A stretch of 64,000 bases of DNA, taken from assembly GCA_016706685.1 (NCBI GenBank), contig JADJJE010000022.1:67432-131431 (forward strand), read 5' to 3'. The notes beneath the pieces are model-generated. The model was not told where the DNA came from. It saw nothing but the letters and a program-made list of their open reading frames with translations, and did no database searches. The position numbers and the translations under genes were made by a program. This document shows, piece after piece, positions 59,366 to 64,000 of the stretch (position 1 is its first letter; each line of letters begins with the position of its first letter). The stretch comes from Sandaracinaceae bacterium. GTDB taxonomy: Bacteria; Myxococcota_A; Polyangia; Polyangiales; Houyiibacteriaceae.

Positions 59366-60696
59366 GCCGACACCGAGGGGTCCACGCGCTCGAGGCGCGC
59401 CACCAGCTCGATGTGCGGGGTGTGCGGGAGCGTGTCGAAGCCGCGCAGCTCCACCAGCCGGTAGCGCGCGCCGGGGCCGTCTTCGGCGCACAGCTGGTCG
59501 AGGTCACGGCGCAGGCCCTTGGGGCCGCAGCTCATGATGCGGATCTCGCGCGGGGCCACGCGCCGCAGCGCCGCGCACACCTCCGTGCGCAGCCCCTTGC
59601 GCGGGGGGTTGGCCACCACCAGCTCGGGCGCGTCGCCCTGATAGCCCGCCAGGAACTGCTCCACGCTGCTGGGAGACACGCCCAGCATGGCGGCGCTCTC
59701 GGGGTAGGCCTCCACAGGCACCACCTGCGTGAAGTGCTCGCGCAGCAGCACCGTGGTGATGCCCGCGCCGGCGTACAGGTCGAAGGCCAGCTTGCCCTGC
59801 GCGCCGTCCACCAGCGCGCGGTAGCACTGTCCGGCCACCTCGGGGTTGGGCTGCAAGAAGCCGAGCGGCCCCACCGGGATGGGCACGCCCGCCACGCGCA
59901 GCGTGAGCTCCGCACGACCACGCACGGGGAGCGCTGGCGTCCCACGCACCGCGTTGCCGGTGCCGGACTGCACGCTCAGCGCCACGCCCGCCACGTCGTG
60001 CGGGTCGAGCGCGCTCGCGATGCGCATCGCAGTGTCCAGGTCTTCGGTGCTCATGATCAGCGTGCACAGCACGCGCTCGCCGTCGGTCTTGAACCACACG
60101 TAGCGCAAGAGGCCCTGATCGGTGCGCTCGTCGTAGGCCCCCACGTTCAGCGCCTGCACGGCGCGCTCCACCGCGGCCACCGCGCGGCCGATGCTGGGGT
60201 GCTCCACGATGCAGCCGTCCATGTAGGCCACGCGGTGCGTGCCGCGGATGAAGCTGCCCAGGCGCACGCGGCCGGGGCCGCCGAACGCCACGCGCTTGCT
60301 GGAGTAGCGGTAGCCGGCGGAGCCCTCGCCCTCGAGCGCGCCGTGCGTCGCCCCGTCGCCCACGTGCAGGCCCAGCTCGCTCTCTAGGTACTGACGGAGC
60401 GCCGCGCGCTGTGCCCCCACGGTGAGCGGCATCATGGTGCAGCCGGTGCAGCGCCCACCGCGGGACGGGTGCTGCGCGCAGGGCGCGGTCTTGCGTGCGG
60501 GGTGTGGGTTCAGCACCTCGAGCAAGTGCGCGTGCGACATGGGCCCGCGCTTCGACACGTAGTCCACGCGCGCCGACACGCGCTCGCCCGGAAACGCCGC
60601 GACCACGTGCACGGCGTGACCTCCTAGCTGAGCCACGCCGTCGCCCGACTCGTCGAGCGCGGTCACGTCCAGCGTGAGGGTGTCGCCTTTGCGCAT
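59362..60696 (-). CDS. RNA (uracil-5-)-methyltransferase, RlmD/TrmA family
   Basis: 444 aa. An N-terminal TRAM domain (LDVTALDESGDGVAQLGGHAVHV), a Cys cluster for a 4Fe-4S centre (C-x-x-x...RCTGC near residue 85), the SAM site DLYAGAGITTVLL, PPRKGLR and the catalytic Cys in IMSCGPKGLRRDL identify an m5U methyltransferase, most like RlmD/RumA. The target (23S rRNA or tRNA) cannot be fixed from the sequence. Start ATG at 60696. The DUF4258 lipoprotein gene follows with a 4-nt overlap; phosphatidylserine synthase is divergent 105 bp away. Confidence 0.92.
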   Translation of the reverse strand: MRKGDTLTLDVTALDESGDGVAQLGGHAVHVVAAFPGERVSARVDYVSKRGPMSHAHLLEVLNPHPARKTAPCAQHPSRGGRCTGCTMMPLTVGAQRAALRQYLESELGLHVGDGATHGALEGEGSAGYRYSSKRVAFGGPGRVRLGSFIRGTHRVAYMDGCIVEHPSIGRAVAAVERAVQALNVGAYDERTDQGLLRYVWFKTDGERVLCTLIMSTEDLDTAMRIASALDPHDVAGVALSVQSGTGNAVRGTPALPVRGRAELTLRVAGVPIPVGPLGFLQPNPEVAGQCYRALVDGAQGKLAFDLYAGAGITTVLLREHFTQVVPVEAYPESAAMLGVSPSSVEQFLAGYQGDAPELVVANPPRKGLRTEVCAALRRVAPREIRIMSCGPKGLRRDLDQLCAEDGPGARYRLVELRGFDTLPHTPHIELVARLERVDPSVSA

Positions 60697-60801
60697 GTCG
60701 GCATTGTCGCTATGTCGCGGTGGACCGCAAGCCGGGAAGCATCGCGAGCTCCCGCGCGTGGCGGTGGACGAGTGGGGACCGGAGACGTAGGTTGCCCCTC
60801 G

Positions 60802-61416
60802 ATGACCACGAAGCGCCGCTTCTCGATGATCCGAGACTTCCATCTCGCCGACTGGTTCACGCTCGGGAACGCCTTCTGCGGCACCGGGGCGATCTTCGCC
60901 GCGCTGCGCTTCCTGCAAGACGGGAGGCAGGGCGATCTGCTGCTCGGGATGGGCCTGATCCCGATCGCCTTCGTGTTCGACGCGCTCGATGGTCGCATCG
61001 CCCGCTCGCGCCACACGTCGTCCGTCCTGGGTCGCGAGCTCGACTCGCTCTCGGACGTCATCTCCTTCGGCGTGGCGCCTGCCGCGCTGGCCTACGCGTG
61101 CGGCATGCAGGGCGGCTGGGACTGGCTGATCCTCTCCTACTTCGTCTGCTGCGGCGTGAGCCGGCTGGCTCGCTACAACGTCACCGCGGAGTCGCTCACC
61201 GGCGACGAAGGCAAGGTCAGTCACTTCGAGGGCACCCCCATCCCCACCAGCCTCGCGCTCGTGGTGGTGCTGGCCGTCGCCACCTGGCAGGAGCGCATCG
61301 GTGCTTCGCTGTGGTTCGGCGTGGTGGACTTGGGCTGGCAGCTGCACCCGCTGGTGTTGCTCTTCGCGGTGTCCGGGTCGCTGATGATCAGCACCATCCG
61401 CGTGCCGAAGCCGTGA
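60802..61416 (+). CDS. pssA: CDP-diacylglycerol-serine O-phosphatidyltransferase
   Basis: 204 aa. The CDP-alcohol phosphatidyltransferase motif is complete: DALDGRIAR then eight residues, G, three residues, D, three residues, D (VLGRELDSLSDVISFG). About 6-7 transmembrane helices. PssA-type short proteins make phosphatidylserine, precursor of phosphatidylethanolamine; I favour serine over glycerol or inositol because of the short size and SDVISFGVAPAAL block. Start ATG at 60802. No decarboxylase gene nearby. Confidence 0.85.
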   Translation: MTTKRRFSMIRDFHLADWFTLGNAFCGTGAIFAALRFLQDGRQGDLLLGMGLIPIAFVFDALDGRIARSRHTSSVLGRELDSLSDVISFGVAPAALAYACGMQGGWDWLILSYFVCCGVSRLARYNVTAESLTGDEGKVSHFEGTPIPTSLALVVVLAVATWQERIGASLWFGVVDLGWQLHPLVLLFAVSGSLMISTIRVPKP

Positions 61417-61429
61417 GCGCAGGCTGAGG

Positions 61430-61560
61430 ATTCGCGAGATCTGGCTCGGGGGCGGATTCGCCTTGCTGCAAGGTTCAATGGGCACCCCCGGCTGGAAGCC
61501 GGGGGCAGCAGACCAGGCCTGGACCTGCCGAAAGTCCGCCCCTCGGGGGTCGGACTGCGT
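61430..61560 (+). repeat. Structured palindromic repeat, single half (element 3)
   Basis: Contains GATTCGCCTTGCTGCAAGG, the hairpin CCCCCGGCT-GGA-AGCCGGGGG (61485-61505) and the pair AGTCCG/CGGACT (61533-61556), in the same order as one half of elements 1 and 2. The remaining sequence to 61724 (about 165 bp) is unique and non-coding; I see no second half. Confidence 0.8.
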
Positions 61561-61724
61561 GGTCGAAGGCAGACCAAGCTCTGCAGAGGGTACTCGGGCA
61601 CATCCTCCTGCAGAGGATGGCCCAGCTCGAGTGGCGACCCATGTCGAACACACCTGCGCGGGGCGGGGTGCTCGCGCTCCCGCGAGAGGGAGGCCGACGG
61701 CTTCGTTGGCGTATGCTGTAGGGA

Positions 61725-62204
61725 ATGCACTCCCGCGCTCTCGCCGTCACCACCGCCGTGCTGGTGAGTTGGTCCTTGGTGGCCGTGTCGGTGGCTGCGC
61801 GACCCCTGCGCCCGGACGAACAAGCGCGAATCGCAGCCCAGCCGCCCACCACGGTGGTGGCGCGTCTCATCGACCTGGGCACCCCCAACCCGCCTCACTG
61901 CGGAAGACTGCACGTGGCCGTGGTGATGCGCTACGAGGTGCTGGAGGTCGTGGGCGAGCGCCCGCTGTACGGCCCGCCCGGCAACACGTGGGACGTGATT
62001 CACGGCTGCCCCGAGCTGCCGCGCGCACGTTACCGCGCGGGCTCCGGTAACGTGACCGCGTTCCACGTGGGCGACGTGCACCGCATGCTGGTGTCGCAGA
62101 ACGTGCCCAGCGGGTCGCCCGTCAGCGTCCTCGACATGTGGCCTCGCACGGGCAGCAATCGGCCGCTGTGGGCGCTGCGTACCGACCAGGCCAGCGCTCC
62201 GTAG
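61725..62204 (+). CDS. Exported protein of unknown function
   Basis: 159 aa. Signal peptide (VTTAVLVSWSLVAVSVAA) then a compact mature domain with TTVVARLIDLGTPNPPHCGRLHVAVVMRYEVLEVV and PGNTWDVIHGCPELPRARYRAGSGNVTAFHVGDVHRM; two Cys could pair. The strand pattern suggests an OB-like or TIMP/NTR-like small barrel, which is a guess. It lies 26 bp before the RluA gene on the same strand and may share its transcript. Confidence 0.6.
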   Translation: MHSRALAVTTAVLVSWSLVAVSVAARPLRPDEQARIAAQPPTTVVARLIDLGTPNPPHCGRLHVAVVMRYEVLEVVGERPLYGPPGNTWDVIHGCPELPRARYRAGSGNVTAFHVGDVHRMLVSQNVPSGSPVSVLDMWPRTGSNRPLWALRTDQASAP

Positions 62205-62229
62205 CTCGGCGTGGCACCGTACGCGCACC

Positions 62230-62899
62230 TTGACTGAGTTCTCCATCCTGTTCGAAGACGGCGAAGCGCTGGTGATCGACAAGCCCGGCGGTCTGCCGCT
62301 CGACCGCCCGCGCGCTGGCGGTCCCTGCATCGAGGACCGCCTTCATACGCTCAAGCTGGGGTTTCAGCGCGCACCCGTGCCCGTGCACCGGCTGGACCAC
62401 GACACATCGGGATGCCTGTTGCTGGCCCGCAACCCGAGCGCGCTCCGGCGCTTCTCCGCGGCCTTCGAAGCGCGGCAGGTGGAGAAGACCTACCTCGGGC
62501 TGGTGGCGGGCGAAGTGCCTGGCGACGCTGGCACCATCGAGCTGGCGCTCACCAAGATCAGCAGCGAGCAGGACGGCTGGCGCATGGTCCCCTCGCCCCG
62601 CGGCAAGCCGGCCACCACGCACTGGCAGCGCCTGATGATGAGAGACGGAATCACGCTGGTGAGGTTCCAGCCCGTGACCGGCCGCACGCACCAGATCCGC
62701 GTTCATGCGCTCGCTGGCCTCGGCGCTCCGCTGCTGGGCGATCCGACCTACGGCAAGGCCGACCCCCGCGTGTCCCGAACCATGTTGCACGCAGCCGCGC
62801 TCACCGTGCAGCGCGGCGCGGGCAAGGCCACCCATCGTCGCCACCGCGCCGCTGCCCGCCGACTTCATGCAGCTCGGCTTCACGGTGCAGAGCGGCTGA
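62230..62899 (+). CDS. RluA-family pseudouridine synthase, 1-nt frameshift near 3' end
   Basis: About 222 aa if corrected. VIDKPGGLPL, the catalytic HRLDHDTSG, RQVEKTYLGLVAGEVPG and GRTHQIRVHALAGLGAPLLGDPTYG identify an RluA-type synthase (rRNA or tRNA uridines) without an S4 domain. At 62826-62827 the reading frame breaks: dropping one G in AAGGCC gives AGKPPIVATAPLPADFMQLGF and a stop at 62897-62899, a normal family ending. The uncorrected frame runs as low-complexity sequence to 63150 and overlaps the next gene. This is either a real mutation or a base error. Confidence 0.85.
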
Positions 62900-62904
62900 A
62901 CCCA

Positions 62905-62923
62905 TGTATACTTAGTGTAAACA
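62905..62923. promoter_or_regulatory. Palindromic operator candidate upstream of nitronate monooxygenase
   Basis: TGTATAC-TTAGT-GTAAACA, arms matching at 6 of 7 positions, in the only AT-rich stretch of the area and 22 bp before the ATG at 62946. It has the shape of a TetR-family operator and includes a TATACT that could serve as a -10 box. Confidence 0.45.
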
Positions 62924-62945
62924 TTCCCTGGAGACCCCTTCCTGC

Positions 62946-64000
62946 ATGCGCACTCCCATCTGCGAGACCCTCGGCATCGAGTTCCCCCTGTTCGCGTTCA
63001 GCCACTGCCGTGACGTGGTCGCGGCCGTCACCAACGCGGGCGGCTTCGGCGTGCTGGGCGCGCTCACCTTCACGCCCGAGCAGCTCGACGAAGAGCTCAC
63101 GTGGATCGACGCGCACACGGGCGGCCGGCCCTACGGCGTGGACATCGTGATCCCCGCGAAGTACGTGGGCCGCGAGGCGGGCGACATGAGCAACGTGGAC
63201 CTCAAGAAGATGATCCCGCCCGAGGTCTCGAAGTTCTTGAACGACCTCCTGGCCAAGCACGAGGTGCCCGAGCTGCCCGAGGGCTTCGGCGGCTTCTCCG
63301 AGATGCTGGGCTGGTCCGCGGGCGGCGGGCGCGCGCACCTCGAAGTGGCCATGAAGCACCCCATCCGCTTGCTGGTGAACGCGCTCGGGCCTCCCCCGGA
63401 AGACGTGATCGAGCTGGCCCACGCGCAGGGCATCCTGGTGGGCGCGCTGGTGGGCACGCCCGAGCAGGCGCGCAAGCAGAAGCAGGTGGGCGTGGACATC
63501 ATCATCGCGTCGGGCACCGAGGCCGGCGGCCACACGGGCGAGGTGGCCAGCATGGTGCTCACGCCACAGTGCGTGGACGCCGTCGCGCCCACCCCGGTGC
63601 TCACCGCCGGTGGTGTGGGGACGGGCCGTCAGCTCGCCGCCGCGCTGTGCCTCGGCGCGCAGGGCGCGTGGACCGGCTCCATCTGGCTCACCACCAACGA
63701 GTCGGAGGAGGCCGAGTCGCTCATCGAGAAGCTGCTGGCCGCCACCTCGAGCGACACGCTGCGCTCGCGCTGCCTGACCGGGAAGCCCGCGCGTCAGCTG
63801 AAGACCACGTACACGATGGCGTGGGAGGCGGACGACGCGCCCGACCCGCTGCCCATGCCGCTCCAGTTCATGGCCGTGGCCGAGGCCAACAACCGCATCT
63901 GGAAGCACTCGCAGACCAACCACCGCACCGCGGGCGACCTCACGGGCATCGCCGTGGGCCAGATCGTGGGGATGATGAACAAGCGCCGCCCGGCGCGCGA
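62946..64000 (+). CDS. Nitronate monooxygenase family protein, partial
   Basis: 351 aa visible; the frame runs off the window. ICETLGIEFPLFAF, VTNAGGFGVLGALTF, VDIIIASGTEAGGHTGEVASM and TAGGVGTGRQLAAALCLGAQGAWTGSIWL are the FMN-binding barrel blocks of the 2-nitropropane dioxygenase/FabK-like family; the catalytic His lies in GGHTG. The enzyme oxidises alkyl nitronates or related acids. A GGAG lies 12 nt before the ATG, rather far. The palindrome just upstream suggests TetR-type control. Confidence 0.9.
   Translation, partial: MRTPICETLGIEFPLFAFSHCRDVVAAVTNAGGFGVLGALTFTPEQLDEELTWIDAHTGGRPYGVDIVIPAKYVGREAGDMSNVDLKKMIPPEVSKFLNDLLAKHEVPELPEGFGGFSEMLGWSAGGGRAHLEVAMKHPIRLLVNALGPPPEDVIELAHAQGILVGALVGTPEQARKQKQVGVDIIIASGTEAGGHTGEVASMVLTPQCVDAVAPTPVLTAGGVGTGRQLAAALCLGAQGAWTGSIWLTTNESEEAESLIEKLLAATSSDTLRSRCLTGKPARQLKTTYTMAWEADDAPDPLPMPLQFMAVAEANNRIWKHSQTNHRTAGDLTGIAVGQIVGMMNKRRPAR

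Noticed and set aside
57227..59464. 745-codon plus-strand frame opposite the 963-aa lipoprotein
   Set aside because: Composition is Arg/Gly/Ala-rich shadow; the minus strand has a perfect ribosome-binding site, signal peptide and lipobox.
62827..63150. Continuation of the RluA frame beyond the frameshift
   Set aside because: Ser/Arg/Pro-rich out-of-frame translation overlapping the nitronate monooxygenase gene; not homologous to RluA ends.
1..64000. tRNA or rRNA genes, biosynthetic gene cluster, phage or defence island
   Set aside because: No cloverleaf or CCA-ended tRNA pattern, no rRNA blocks, no PKS/NRPS modules and no recognised phage or defence genes were seen on reading both strands.

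Overview
High-GC (roughly 70 percent) window from a free-living Gram-negative bacterium, most likely Myxococcota (Polyangia, possibly Sandaracinaceae-like). The reasons are the many lipobox proteins, MopE-type metal-binding motifs, a zinc-ribbon/TPR giant protein, a Ser/Thr kinase-like protein with a C-terminal membrane/TPR half, an NtrC-type regulator and PDLG-rich linkers. This placement is inferred from gene style, not from a marker gene. I saw no rRNA, tRNA or CRISPR array. Start codons are often GTG, and nine neighbouring gene pairs share a 4-nt ATGA/GTGA overlap.

Layout. 0-4.1 kb: translation-coupled S55-type serine peptidase and exported beta-propeller (minus strand). 4.1-9.4 kb: degenerate receiver protein, HAD-like protein without its nucleophile, BamE-like lipoprotein, NAD-dependent epimerase (apparent CTG start), HIT hydrolase, exported proteins. 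8.8-10.1 kb: GST plus TetR operon. 10.1-13.8 kb: SMUG1-type DNA glycosylase convergent with a zapA, 5-formyl-THF cyclo-ligase, uvrC cluster. 13.9-18.2 kb: 1401-aa zinc-ribbon/TPR protein with a highly repetitive linker. 18.2-20.8 kb: nucleoside-salvage operon (purine nucleoside phosphorylase, cytidine deaminase, amidohydrolase). 20.9-26.0 kb: lipoprotein, GT-C-like glycosyltransferase, pseudokinase/TPR protein. 26.1-26.3 kb: an extreme G/C-only tract with eight GGCCCC units. 26.3-30 kb: trpS, lipoprotein, secreted protein and a DREV/METTL9-like methyltransferase.

30.1-34.7 kb is the mobile and repetitive part: two copies of a structured palindromic repeat element. One is interrupted at its hairpin apex by a decayed IS4/Tn5-type insertion sequence with an 11-bp target duplication; the other is bounded by perfect 39-bp terminal inverted repeats. 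A methyltransferase and an NtrC regulator lie between them, and a related single half recurs at 61.4 kb. 34.7-38.3 kb is a three-gene operon (F420-type luciferase-like oxidoreductase, HSL esterase, phosphatase-like lipoprotein without its metal ligands) behind two tandem palindromic operators.

38.4-47.7 kb: two lipoproteins, DAHP synthase, a tetraheme cytochrome c lipoprotein coupled to a nucleotide-translocase-like/HEAT/cyclic-nucleotide-binding fusion, and an exported SRPBCC protein. 47.7-48.0 kb: long inverted repeat made of hexamer repeats. 48.0-52.7 kb: lon plus a coupled membrane metalloprotease/TPR protein. 52.9-59.4 kb: small lipoprotein, RelA/SpoT-like unknown protein, MopE-motif lipoprotein, 963-aa lipoprotein, DUF4258 lipoprotein. 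59.4-64 kb: RlmD/TrmA-type methyltransferase, phosphatidylserine synthase, exported protein, frameshifted RluA pseudouridine synthase, and a nitronate monooxygenase running off the end.

The most unusual items are the cytochrome/NTT-HEAT-cNBD pair, the METTL9-like methyltransferase, the IS nested in a structured repeat, and four proteins (receiver, HAD, kinase, phosphatase) that each lack key catalytic residues.
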